DNA from: Xiphydria camelus | Lineage: Eukaryota > Arthropoda > Insecta > Hymenoptera > Xiphydriidae | DNA: 64,000 nucleotides | Assembly (NCBI GenBank): GCA_963678675.1 | Contig: OY783198.1 | Location: forward strand, 21,438,684 to 21,502,683 | Reading direction: 5' to 3' | Shown: positions 11,502-21,404 of the stretch, piece after piece | How the letters are laid out: every line of letters begins with the position of its first letter | Numbering within the stretch: position 1 is the stretch's first letter | Made by a program: the position numbers and the translations under genes | Notes under the pieces: generated by a model | The model's database searches: none | What the model was told of the DNA's origin: nothing | What the model saw: the letters and a program-made list of their open reading frames with translations, nothing else

Positions 11502-12305
11502 CAATTTGAACTAATCATAAAGCGGAGACGATGTGTACAGCTTATAAGATATCGCGTAAGAAATTATAAAATCGTATATAGAAGACGTCTGTAAATCGTG
11601 CAATTTTTATTGATTAATCCACCGGATCAGTTTTATCTTATCAAAGCTCAAGATGTAGAATTGCGCGAAGCCTGCCTGAGGTGTCTAAATCGATCGACGA
11701 AAAATGACGAGGAGATAACTCGACATCGCGACTCGCAAAGTGTATAATTACGGACAATTAAATTCAAAGGCAGTTCGCGGAAGTCCGAGAAGGCGCGGGC
11801 GATTAGCCGCGTCGTCGCTCGACGACGAAAGTTCGCGCCGTTATCGCGCGCCTTCGATCGCGCCGAGAATTTCGACGTCGGCGTCGCTCGCGCGTTATCC
11901 GGCAGGAGTATCTTCCAGCCGCTCGCGATCCGGAATGAATATTGGAATCTTATCTCCGGGACGCGCGAAGGAGAGAGGAGGCCGCTCCGTGTTCCGCGGA
12001 GGCGAGCACGTAATCGAATCGTCGCGTTTAATTCGGCTAATTTAATCGGCCGATCGACCACGCCGTTTCCACGAAGGGCCCGAAACCCTCGAGGCTATGG
12101 AGCTTTCCGCTCTCGTTCGGCGCGCTTTCATTCCCGATTCAATCCTCCTTAATATCGAAGTACCGACTACCCCGCGCTCTTACCCGAGCTTAATCTCTAA
12201 CCCTAATTTTCCTCGCCCCGCCCTGCGATATCGCCGCTCCCTTCGCACCCCCGTTAGACGTTACTGCCGTTGCTCTTACGAGGCACGACTGTGTACCACC
12301 CTCCT
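11502..12305. other. Unique stretch, no gene recognised
   Basis: CpG-rich from 11700 to 12250 with overlapping frames of 101-137 codons on both strands. No repeat copy was seen. Confidence 0.5.
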
Positions 12306-12309
12306 CATT

Positions 12310-12790
12310 TCTTTACGCGTTGGAACTATTCGTTTTCTACCGGGTTTAGACACTCGTCTGGCTTTTTTTCCACTTGCCGAAGTGACTGCACAGGTTGCCT
12401 AAATTCTAAACGACCCAATGGAGCTTTATTCCATGGTAATTTAGATCGCACCTTTCGTCAAAATCTCAAATATCTGAAATCCCTTGACGGTACCTTGGAG
12501 CCTCGTCGAAGGTCGTCTCCTTCGAAGAGCTGAAACTACGTTTGGCTTTGCACCCTTTTCGTGACTATGTTCGCACTTGATCGAATTTCATTGTATACCA
12601 TTTAGACAGACGTCTGGTCTTTTTTTGTCTTTATCGAAGTGATTACAGATTGTTTACGTTCTCGATGGTTCGATTAAGCTCCACTCTATAACCCTTATTA
12701 CCTCTCGTCGGGATAACGAATCTTCCTAAAAGCTCTCGATGGTACCCCGAAGCCTCGTTGAAGCGCGTCCCTCGGAAGAGTCGTACGAGA
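12310..12790 (+). repeat. Degenerate tandem repeat, two units of about 254 bp
   Basis: Unit 1 (about 12310-12540) and unit 2 (about 12560-12790) share, in the same order, TTTAGACA..CGTCTGG followed by a T-rich run, then CGAAGTGA, GGAGCTTTA/AAGCTCCA-like sequence, GGTACC..GAGCCTCGT or GGTACCCCGAAGCCTCGTTG, and a closing TCG.AAGAG. Spacing between matching words is 252-256 bp. Divergence is high, so the duplication is old. Confidence 0.55.
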
Positions 12791-12799
12791 GCTTTTGTA

Positions 12800-13250
12800 T
12801 TTCGAGCCGTTCCCATTCACTCGATTCACACGTGGAAATATCGTTCTTCGACTTGTGGGGGGATCCTAGATAATCCCTTTAAACGTCTCCTTCTACCTCG
12901 TACCACCTACTCCTTCCACCTGGTATCGCTTCCTTCCGAGATCCCGCCGAGCTTCCTGCCGGTCACGAATGCGCGGAGGAGAGGCTTCGCGGAATTATTG
13001 ATGGGCTTGCCGCCGCACGTTCGGTGCCCGATAACGGAAAGAGAAAAAGAACTTTATATTACGCAACGCGGTCAAGTCGTTCGGGTTATTTGTGTCTGGA
13101 ATCTCTCCGATGCTCGTGTGTCATTCGCGGATGACTATCGTATTCGACGAGGGGGTGGAGTGAGATCGACCACAATCGGGTGCGCCTTCATCGCTGGTGT
13201 TTGGTTTCTACGGTAATTGATACGTAAGCAAAACTGGCTATTGAGATACC
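12800..13250. other. Unique stretch
   Basis: Contains most of a 152-codon plus-strand frame (12758-13216) that resembles nothing. No further copy of the 254-bp unit is clear. Confidence 0.4.
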
Positions 13251-13459
13251 AGTGCACGGTAGAATCCGTTTATTCTTGGGAGAACTGCCTGTGGGAGAAC
13301 TGCGCCCAGAATGCACTGGTTGCGTTCGAAGACTTGTCTACCGAATGGTACAAAAATTCGCTTACACTTCATGTCGGATAATGAATTAATGGCAAAGTGT
13401 GCGTTTCAATTTCAAATTATCTCACTTTAGAGAACCGAAGTAGAAACCGCAGGAAAGTA

Positions 13460-13860
13460 CACCGAGAAAGATAATTAGGTCAAAGTGACAAAATGCATTT
13501 GGTTAAACGAGTTTAGTTATTCTGACCAAAGTACTTGTAATTTGAACCAAATATCAAGTTATTATAACCAAATGTGTCAAGTTATTCCAACCAAACATTT
13601 AGTTGTTCTAACCAAAAAGTGGTCACTCTAACCGAACACAAGTGGAGGATCCATATTTCACGAAACGGTTTCCTTTCTTAATCCAAATCAGTGAAAATCA
13701 GTGAATAGAAGGTTACTGAAATGACAGTAACCTTATATTAACTGGATTTCAGTACCTATGCACTGATTCTTATTATCAGTTATTTTTACTGATTCAGATT
13801 AATAGAGTGATAATATCATCCCCAGAATTTTGGTTAAATCGACTGTTATTTTTCTCAATG
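13460..13860 (+). mobile_element. MITE family A, nested copy with its own insertion
   Basis: TA flanks both ends (13458-13459, 13861-13862). The left terminus is CACCGAGAAAGATAATTAGG and the right returns as CATTGAGAAAAATAACAG. Six ACCAAA boxes recur at 21, 21, 23, 21 and 20 bp. Compared with the 36429 and 49876 copies, the stretch between the CGAAACGGTTT block and AGAATTTTGG is expanded by another inverted-repeat element. Confidence 0.8.
13678..13802. mobile_element. Innermost inverted-repeat element AA
   Basis: About 125 bp with ends TTAATCCAAATCAGTGAAAA and, reversed, TTAATCTGAATCAGTAAAAA. An inner hairpin AGGTTACTG..CAGTAACCT is also present. TTAA at both edges could be a piggyBac-type target duplication or simply the first bases of the TIR. 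A second copy in this window was not found. Confidence 0.55.
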
Positions 13861-13904
13861 TAAGAGAATGTCCGATGCCCAGAATAGACGGATTCTGCCG
13901 TACA

Positions 13905-14455
13905 CAACACCCCTTCCGCTCATCGCGGACATTCCTATCTGCTTAGGATCGATCGGCACGACACCCTCGGGCATTCCGATCGTCGCATAGCTTTCCACGT
14001 CGCGGTAGCGCGGAACATCGAGACTGGCAAATCAGTCGATACCGCACGCTATAGGTACGTCACATCCGTGCGTGTTTCTCGTCTAAACGAAGCAATGAGA
14101 TAAAGTGGCGCCTCTCTTTTGAAAGCGATCCTCTACGAGAAGGGTGCGCGCAGAGGGAGGGGGTGAAAGTGTCGCGGTGAGGGAAGAATGAGAGAGAGAG
14201 AGAGAGAGAGAGATGCGTCGTGGCAACGATTAGCGATATATCCGAGTCAGCGACCCTCGGACGCCCCCTTCGACAACCTCCCTTCCTTCCGCCGATGAAG
14301 AAATGCTTAATTCGCGAGAACGCCTCCCGACGACGCTCCTTCGGGACACTCCGTACCTACATCGCGCGCGTTCGGATAAATTGGATCGTCACACACATAT
14401 TTCAGCCTCTCCTCTCCGCACAGCGTGGAAAAATCGATTTTCCCACTGATATGTT
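13905..14455. other. Unique stretch with (GA)n tract
   Basis: Holds a (GA)n microsatellite at 14189-14213. An 82-codon frame (14220-14468) is unsupported. Confidence 0.5.
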
Positions 14456-14458
14456 TAT

Positions 14459-14758
14459 TGCAATTTGAGAAATTTAGATACAATTATTTATCCCGTATTC
14501 TTTAATTTTTCATTTTTGGTCTTTAAAGCCGTAAAACAACATTTAAATATGCAACTACGTCGTCATGCCGTGAGTCTGTCTCTCTCGCATTTGTTACTTG
14601 GCACACAAGTGCGACTCTGACGTTTCGATGACGTTATAACGCCGTAGAGAGAAACGCACTTGTAACTCAGCGAATAATTATTTCGTCGGACATTTTCTTT
14701 GTCGTGTGATATTAAACGCGTACACGGATTACAAACTAAACTTAAAACTATGATTTTG
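14459..14758 (-). repeat. Dispersed repeat family O, copy in reverse
   Basis: The reverse complement aligns along its length with 7568-7880: it carries TTTGTAATCCGTGTACGCG, AAATAATTATTCGCTGAG, GTGCGTTTCTCTCTACG and GATAAATAATTGTATCTAAA in the same order. Confidence 0.65.
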
Positions 14759-14759
14759 T

Positions 14760-15765
14760 TTATGCAAAGACCGAATTGTCTTACGCCTCCTTATTTTGAT
14801 TGCATCGGATCCACGCAAACGGCTCGCGATCTTAAGTCGCGGCGCGCCCACATGTGAGATATACCTACTATACTTAGAGCCGGACCGCGTTAATGCGAGC
14901 TAACAAATCTCTCTGGGACCGGGGAAGCTTCTTCTTTTTCGACGCCCCGGGTACGCGATTCGGCGAAGCGAAGACTGTCGCGTTGAACGAATGGCTCCGG
15001 TCGACTCGGGTCGTTTGTGTAATATTCTTAGCGTTGAGTTATGTGCTAAATCGATCCTCCGGAGATTTCGGAGCTCCGATTCGTTCGCGCGGTACCTCGT
15101 TGGAAATTACGATCGGCGATGTGGGAACTCTCGATTTCGGCGGTTACACCGCGTCGCACGAGTGATGCTTCTTCGACTTATCGTCGCAAATAAAAACTAT
15201 CGGGACCAGAGGGAAAAGCTCCTCCTTTTTTCTCCTAGACGCGTTAGCGCGACTTTTCGCGAGGGGTGGGCGCGAATTTCGGAAAGTTTCTCGCGGTGGC
15301 CGCTACGAGCAACCCCCCGAGAGTGGGAGGGCCGCGGATAAGAACGTATAGGCGAGAAGTTGCGCGATTCCGATGATATATCCCCGCGGAAGTCGCGCGG
15401 ACGAGCGTACAAACAAGCGAATGAATGGTAAGGGCGGGGTCGCGATCGGTTGTGGGGTCGGGCGGGAGTCTAGGCGTTGGCGTACGCAGTCCAAAACGGA
15501 AGTTATGCATCAAGCTGGCGCCGAGATGCGCCCTGGCCGCGACTTTCAGCTGCGAAGACCTCCGGGCGTTAACCGCGCGCTCGTATACGATCTGCGCCCC
15601 CGCCCCCTCTTATCCGAACTAGACGACGCTCCATTTTTATCGCTGTATTCGCGTCGCTGCATATGCCGCCGTCGCGGATGTTATCTACGATCGCTCCGCT
15701 CCGGCTTGAGCTTTGGAGCGAGACATTTTTAAGTCGCGCCACGATTTTTGCTTGAAGTAATATGA
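14760..15765. other. Unique stretch, no gene recognised
   Basis: CpG-rich from 14890 to 15730. Frames of 90-119 codons overlap on both strands and have no recognisable domain. Confidence 0.5.
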
Positions 15766-16455
15766 AAATGTAGAAATATCTGTCTTTCGCTCTTTGTTGT
15801 CATTGATGCGATGATGATTCACCGTACTCCGAAGGAGAAGATTGTTTTTGGACTCTAATTGTCATTTTAATGCTCGCTTGGAGTCGAAAAGCACTCAAAT
15901 CGCCTTGTAATTTCATTTAGCAGCCCCTTGACGATCTCTCGTCGCGTCTTTTTAAATCACGCCTCGGATTTCGCTTCGAATGCACAGAAAATCTACACTG
16001 AGAGAAATAATTGCTGGTGGCAAAAAACGTTTTCTTCGATCAAAAACATAATATAACTTCAGAATCAAGCCATGGTTTTCTTCGTGCGAGAAAATATTTG
16101 ATAGGCTCGAGTAATTTTTCTTCGCGCAGGAAAAATAATTATTCCCCAACGAAGGTACTTTTGAATCGAGAATATTTATTCTTCGAACACAAGAATCTGT
16201 ATTCTTAAAAATTTCTAAATCATATTTTCTCCATCGAAGACATATTTTTTTTATACTAACAATTATGCCTCTCTATGTAGAAATATCGAACTCTCTCGCT
16301 CTTTATCGTCGTCGATACGATGACAGTTCATCGTATTCCGAAAAAGCTTATTTTTAGACTCCAACTATCACTTTAATACTCACACGGAATCAATAAGCAC
16401 TCAAATCCCCGTGTTGGAATCTTGTTTAACAGCCCCGTAATGATCTCTCGTTAAA
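15766..16455 (+). repeat. Direct duplication of a 170-bp segment around a MITE
   Basis: 15766-15945 and 16278-16455 are diverged direct copies. Both start GTAGAAATATC and share TCGCTCTTT.TCGTC-type sequence, CGATGA...TTCA.CGTA.TCCGAA, ACTCTAA or ACTCCAAC, AAGCACTCAAATC and ACAGCCCC-TGATGATCTCTCGT-like words. The MITE C copy at 15996-16277 lies between, ending exactly where the second copy begins. Confidence 0.7.
15996..16277 (+). mobile_element. MITE family C, complete copy (282 bp)
   Basis: TA duplications at 15994-15995 and 16278-16279. The left terminus is CACTGAGAGAAATAATTGCT and the right returns as CATAGAGAGGCATAATTGTT. The interior word ATATTTGATAGGCTCGA is shared by all four C copies. 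This is the least interrupted C copy in the window and serves as reference for the nested ones. Confidence 0.8.
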
Positions 16456-16459
16456 CGAC

Positions 16460-17165
16460 TCCAATCCGGTCGACATTACGAATAAATCGAGCAACAACGA
16501 GCACCAAGAACAATAAGTGTCGCGTTTCGCGTGTATCTACACAAGGGTTGCTCTGGGGTTCGCTGCGGGGCCTCGGATCCGAATGCGAGATCTGCATAAG
16601 CAGTTGTACGAGGGTCCGCCCAATTCCGGTTTGGCCGGCAACACGTGCGGAGCTCTAATTGAACGACTCGATAAATTAGCCCGAGCGACCTGACCTCGTC
16701 GTGCCTTTAGTGCGGAGAGAGCTTCGCTCGATTAATTGTGAGATCTGTTTGTCTCTCTCTCTCTCTCTCTCCCTCCCTCCCTTCCATCCGTTTTTTAGTT
16801 GTATACTCTCTCTTCGCGTCGCTTCGCAATCATAGTTCGAACTCTGTGTATACACGATGTATAATTTACGAGCGATCACTGTATACAGCTAGCCTTGGAA
16901 ACGAACCCTTTAAAAGGGAGATTTTCATTTTACGAAGGGGCGGTCGCATAAGCCGCTTGATCCCGCGACGTCGATTGTAATCCGAGATCCGATTAGCCGG
17001 GGCGACTGTGAAGTCGCGTCTCGGAAACGACTGAATCGCGAGTCTTCCGACCGCCTTTTATACGTAGCTACGTACTCACCCTCGTCCTGTGCTCTTCGCG
17101 TTACGCAGGCGATTCGCAAGGGCGAATACTCAAAGAGAGCGTCTCATTCGCGCGGCGGTTAAAGA
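16460..17165. other. Unique stretch with (CT)n tract
   Basis: (CT)n at about 16750-16781. No repeat family or exon is recognised. Confidence 0.5.
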
Positions 17166-17169
17166 CTCA

Positions 17170-17288
17170 GGCCAGTATTCACAGTCGCTACTTATAAATC
17201 AGTTAGCATCGGAGGTCACTTATTGATCAAGACGACGATTTGAGTCGTGCTTATAAGTTATTTATAAGTTCCGACTATGAATACGGGC
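17170..17288. mobile_element. MITE family R, copy 1 (about 119 bp)
   Basis: Ends GGCCAGTATTCACAGTCG and, reversed, AGCCCGTATTCATAGTCGG, followed by CTTATAAAT-type sequence on both arms. Shares its outer 18 bp with 37433-37568 but not the interior. Confidence 0.6.
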
Positions 17289-17289
17289 T

Positions 17290-18185
17290 CTAAACTTTGA
17301 CGGGATGACCCAGGGGCTCAGATGTACGCCGAGCGCGTACTTCCGGCTGCGTTAATTCTTACTCGCGCGAATACGAAAAGCCTGGGTTGATGCGCTATAT
17401 CAAACACGCTCTGTGGTGTTTGAGGGGTATGGGGGATGGTCTAGAAAACGATTCTCTGCCTTTTTTTCCATTTGCTATGTTCGCGCTGAATGTTCTCTCG
17501 TTTTTTTTTTCTGACTCTCTCCTTTTATCTATCCTTTGCACAAAATTCCTTTTTATTATTTATCTTATTTCCCTCTCGAGTTTCTGGCTGCCAATTTTTC
17601 TTCCTCTATCTCAATACTCGGCTGGAGCGAAAACCACGCCTCTTACTCGAAACATTTTTCTCCCCGACCAGCCCAAATCGCGAGATACGGCAACCCTTAA
17701 TGCGATCGTCCCCAATCAAAGTACCCACTTTATTTTTCTGTATATCGATGGGAATGACGTATATATCGCTTCACCCGCGCAACCACATAGCTTCTAGTAC
17801 TCGCAGGAAAAAATAAACCTTCCCACCCCCTTGTTTACGGTGGTATTTGGATCGATCTACGTGCCGGGCGATTTATGCGTCTGTACCGCCCCCTCTTCAT
17901 CCGCCGCTCGATCAATCAGTCGACGCGTCGCGACGCCATTTTTCCAATCTGCACTTAGGGGGTCTTAACGTTGACTTTCGCCGTCGCGATGTCAGGGACG
18001 ACGAGGCGGGCCTCGTCGAGAAAGATATTTATGTTTCGCGTAATACGGGAGAGCTGTACCTAATCCCTTCTCGTCCCGTTTGCCGAGGGAAAAAAAAGGA
18101 AAGGATAATGCGCGTGTACCTGATAATACGCGCCGACAAAAATAGATTTCTAAATTTATCGCGTTCGTATTCATCGTGACGAGTA
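17290..18185. other. Unique stretch, no gene recognised
   Basis: A T-rich tract (17460-17620) encodes hydrophobic but low-complexity frames of 108-136 codons at 17387-17816. These look like pyrimidine-tract artefacts. Confidence 0.45.
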
Positions 18186-18645
18186 GGGTAGAGTGGGGCT
18201 AAAAGTATCGGGGTAAAAAATGCTATTCGCTAGATTTTCATAAATAAATAATTGTGTTTATTCGCAATCAACATTCTCTAGCAGCTGTCATATGTGGAGA
18301 TTATTTCTACACAGAGAAACAAAATTAGTTGGATCTACCTACTGACAATTACTTACGGTGTCGCAAGTAATTATTATATTTATTTACATCAATGAAACTT
18401 TTTGATGCATCAATCAGATACCTCCTTACAATCATGTGAAATAGTACCTATATGATTGCGAAAAAGAAATATCAAATTGATCTAAATAATTACTTGCGAC
18501 CCAGTGAGTAATTTATAGTAGAGATCCAACTAATTCTTTTTCTCCGTGTACGTAACGCAATTATCAAATAGTCATTTATTTTTTAAGACCAGCCGAATTG
18601 TACTTTTTATCCCACGGCACTTTTAGACCTCGCCATATCTTTCTA
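18186..18645 (+). mobile_element. MITE family H, copy 1, interrupted by MITE B
   Basis: Begins GGGTAGAGTGGGGCTAAAAG after TA and ends with a degraded complement (CGGCACTTTTAGACC). Matches 42199-42423 on both sides of the B insertion: TTATTCGCAATCA.C.TTCT and CTAGCAGCTGTC before it, CGTAAC, CAAATAGTCATTTATTTTT and ACTTTTTA after it. Confidence 0.75.
18310..18548 (+). mobile_element. MITE family B, complete copy (239 bp)
   Basis: TA duplications at 18308-18309 and 18549-18550. Termini are CACAGAGAAACAAAATTAGT and, reversed, CACGGAGAAAAAGAATTAGT, both followed by TGGATCT. Interior words ATGCATCAATCAGATA and AATAATTACTTGCGACCC recur in the 51704 copy. The empty target is visible in the second H copy near 42331. 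Confidence 0.85.
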
Positions 18646-18649
18646 CTAT

Positions 18650-19455
18650 AGCTGTGATTTTCGAAGTGACGTTTATAGTTAAAAATATATAGTATGCGTA
18701 ATAAAATTATACGTTTAATATGGCAAAAAACTATGATCCACGAATGACCCCCAATTATCCCGGACTCCGGAGCTCGCGTAAGATCGTACACTACTTTTTA
18801 CATACGGGCCCAAAAAGACGATGGACAGGTACTGGTAAATCGAGACTCCCGGCTCGTCACGAGGAAGAAAAACGCGAAACTCCGGTATCTAAATCCCAAA
18901 AGTTCGTGCCGCGCGCGCGAAACTCTGCTCGCTCCATCCGACGGCGTGGATCAGACTCGAATCTCGTGGATGTCTTCCAGCACGATACATCGTGCCGGTA
19001 ATCGTAATCCCTACCAGTCAGCCGCGACCCGCGATATCCTCCCTTATATCTCTCCCCGTTTCGCAATAACTGCAAAACTTTCCAGCTACAATTCCTTTCC
19101 ACTCCCACTTTTATTCCCCCTTCGCCTTTCGCCCCTCCTCTTCTTCCCCTTTTCCCCCAGCCATCTCCTCGCCCCGCTTTCTCACGATCCTCGACCTCCC
19201 TAGAGGTTAAACAACCGAATATTCTCCCGCGGCAATCGATACTAAACTGAGTTTGTTTTTTTTTTGCCACCGCGCGAGCAATACATATCCGCACGTTCGA
19301 GGGGTGGCGGAGGTGCGCCTACGAGCTTCTCCCTGCAATTCGATTCGGTCGAAACTGAGTTTCTACTCCTCGCTGGCGAAATCGAGTAAAGGGGAGAGAA
19401 ATGCAACACCGGAAGCGATACCGTGTCGATCGTATTATTTTCGCGACGGTATACC
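18650..19455. other. Unique stretch with pyrimidine tract
   Basis: A pyrimidine-rich tract at about 19085-19200 (C/T runs with few purines) gives spurious proline/serine/leucine frames. Nothing else is recognised. Confidence 0.5.
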
Positions 19456-19456
19456 G

Positions 19457-19674
19457 TATGAGGCTAAACTTATACTCGCCAGGAAAGAAACTCAAATCAC
19501 TCTTATCTCATTATATCTATGAGCTTTCGGCTTATACTTGTATAATACTTTTTTCAAGATTGTATAATATTTTTATCTAGAACAAAATTTTATATCGATG
19601 TAGGCCAAAAGTTAATTAATAATGAGATAATAATGATTGAAGTTTCTTTCCTGGCGAGTAAGTTTAGCTTCATA
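19457..19674 (+). mobile_element. Long-TIR element family J, copy 1 (about 218 bp)
   Basis: Arms of about 55 bp: TATGAGGCTAAACTTA.ACTC, CCAGGAAAGAAACT, AATCA and TATCTCATTAT on the left, complemented on the right. The interior CAAAATTTTATATCGATGTA then GGCC appears in reverse in copy 2 (33565-33765). It abuts the mariner remnant on its right. Confidence 0.75.
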
Positions 19675-19681
19675 TAATATC

Positions 19682-20095
19682 AGGGGGTTGCATTGAAAGC
19701 CGCTGTTTTTTTCTTGGTTCAAAAACATTGTCGTTGTAAAATATGTGAATACCTTAATCGATTTGCCTTCGGAGAGAGAGAGAGAGAGAGAGAGAAGCTA
19801 GGTATAACTTTTTCCCACTTTTCTGGCAGAAGTTGAAATCCGCGACGAAAGAATTGTCTACTTTTTGAATCACTTTTCGGCGACTTCATGCAATTGATGG
19901 TCGTTTTTGCATCAAATTATCATTTAAACGCTCCAATTGTTGTTCCAAAGTAATTGTTTCATTCGGTTTCAGCAGCTCATAATAAATGACACCTTCCATA
20001 CCCCACGAAATTGAAAGCATTGTTTTGTGACACAGTGGATATTTTGTGACCGATGGAACGACTTATATTAACCAAATACCTTCAATGCAACCTCC
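19682..20095 (-). mobile_element. Internally deleted mariner transposon
   Basis: Terminal repeats GGGGGTTGCATTGAA (left) and, reversed, GGAGGTTGCATTGAA (right) enclose about 415 bp, with TA outside the right end. The minus strand encodes a mariner transposase fragment including GMEGVIYYELLKPNET, then a gap, then LLPEKWEKV of the C-terminal end. The first catalytic Asp region, the two later Asp motifs and most of the N-terminal DNA-binding part are missing. Compared with a normal element of about 1.3 kb, two large deletions have occurred. A (GA)n tract (19771-19794) interrupts the C-terminal end. Confidence 0.85.
19886..20020 (-). pseudogene. Mariner transposase fragment (44 codons)
   Basis: The open stretch reads MLSISWGMEGVIYYELLKPN and continues about 24 residues to ..LMQKRPSIA, then TGA. 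It corresponds to the conserved WWD.KGVIYYELL region of mariner transposases, upstream of the second catalytic Asp. Here SISWG replaces the usual WWDW. With the catalytic motifs deleted it cannot be active. It belongs to the element at 19682-20095. Confidence 0.85.
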
Positions 20096-20099
20096 TAAC

Positions 20100-20790
20100 A
20101 GTTTGCGTTGGAAATACGTATACATGTCGTAGTACATCATTTTTATTCGACAAAGTACGAAGTAATAGTTTACAAATTATTTTCGTGTTAATTACGAATT
20201 ATATATAGAGAACACATGTGTATATTGGCTTCGTATAGACATACGTGTACTATACGTGATGAGCCGGCCGTCGTTCCGTATACCTACTTGTACTTAGAGC
20301 GAAACGGGGGCGGAGAATACCACCACCGAGCACAATTTGTTTCGAGCAAATCCTTCAACTCCAATAAGTTTCAAAATTACGCTTCCGTTTGTCTTCGAGG
20401 TACATAAAGGCAGCCCGCATGCCGACTGTACTATGTACGTATAGTGTGCAGGCGCATACTTACCACATACACACATACACTAGTCGTACGACAGAAGGTA
20501 CGAAAGTAGGATACAGCGGCTTGGTGGCTCGTTCGCGGGACGAGAGTTCGTAGTTCGTGCGGTACGACTTCACCCAATTAGGTGTGCATGCGCGTATGGT
20601 TGGCGCGTGTAGAGCGAGGAATGGCGAAGCGCGGAAATGCCGGAGTTGGTCTCGGTGTCGCTGGAAGCTTCCGGATGACTTTGTCGTGGTAGCCTCGGAA
20701 AAAAAAATCACGGACTGCAGCCAACTGCAATATGATGTTGAAATTGGAGATTTAGCAAACTTTTAGGTACCTACTCGTATAGGACTTTGC
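20100..20790. other. Unique stretch, no gene recognised
   Basis: Contains ACGTA-rich sequence and short frames of 60-83 codons. On the minus strand, a donor-like GTGTG|GTAAGTATG lies near 20459 without a convincing exon behind it. Confidence 0.45.
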
Positions 20791-20794
20791 GTGC

Positions 20795-21400
20795 TCTTTT
20801 TGGTTCTTATACTCGTACAGCAAGATTTTTCGTATTCGGGGTATTTTACGGTGATTAAAAAAAGACGGTTATATTTGGTCCATATTTCAAAGAAAATATG
20901 AGATATCGACGATTCTAGGTTCAAAAAAATTATTTTTTTTTCATGAAAAATCACCAATATCTCGATGTTCGTTTGCAATTTCATCAATAAATCTATGATT
21001 TTCGTAATCAGTATAAGAAAATACATCGAATAGCGTGGCCGAGGGTTCGATTTTAGAGATGTCAATTTTTGCGAAAAGTTGAAAAAATGTCAGATCGAAA
21101 TCTCTGAAATCGATCGCTCGACTACCCTATCTTATGTATTTTTTCACGCCGATTACGAAAAGGATGGTTATTTGGTCCATATCTCAAAGGAAATATAAGA
21201 TAGCAGAGTGATTTTATGTATGAGAAAATTATTTTTTTTTACGAAAGATCATTGATATCTCAGTGACTTTTTAAAATTTCCCAGATAAATTTAAGATTTT
21301 CAGAATCAGTACGAACAAATATATCGAATCTAGGGTTGTTGAGAGTTAAATTCTGGAGATTTCGATTTTTTCAAAAAATTCAAGAGGTATTATATCTTTT
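20795..21400. repeat. Repeat family K, two adjacent units
   Basis: Two K units in tandem, joined near 21090. Each has the head words TCGAAATCTCTGAAATCGAT and TGTATTTTTTCACGCCGATT (second unit) or their complements at the far end (AATCAGTATAAGAAAATACAT). Each interior carries TTTGGTCCATAT.TCAAAG.AAATAT. Both units are AT-rich and diverged. Confidence 0.65.
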
Positions 21401-21404
21401 TTAT

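Larger units (their letters stand above)
13257..13900. mobile_element. Outer inverted-repeat element Z, host of a nest
   Basis: Left terminus CGGTAGAATCCGTTTATTCT and right terminus returning as CGGCAGAATCCGTCTATTCT bracket 644 bp. TA follows the right end (13901-13902) and CA precedes the left, consistent with a TA target. Inside lies a complete family A MITE (13460-13860). Subtracting it leaves an element of about 240 bp. Confidence 0.65.
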
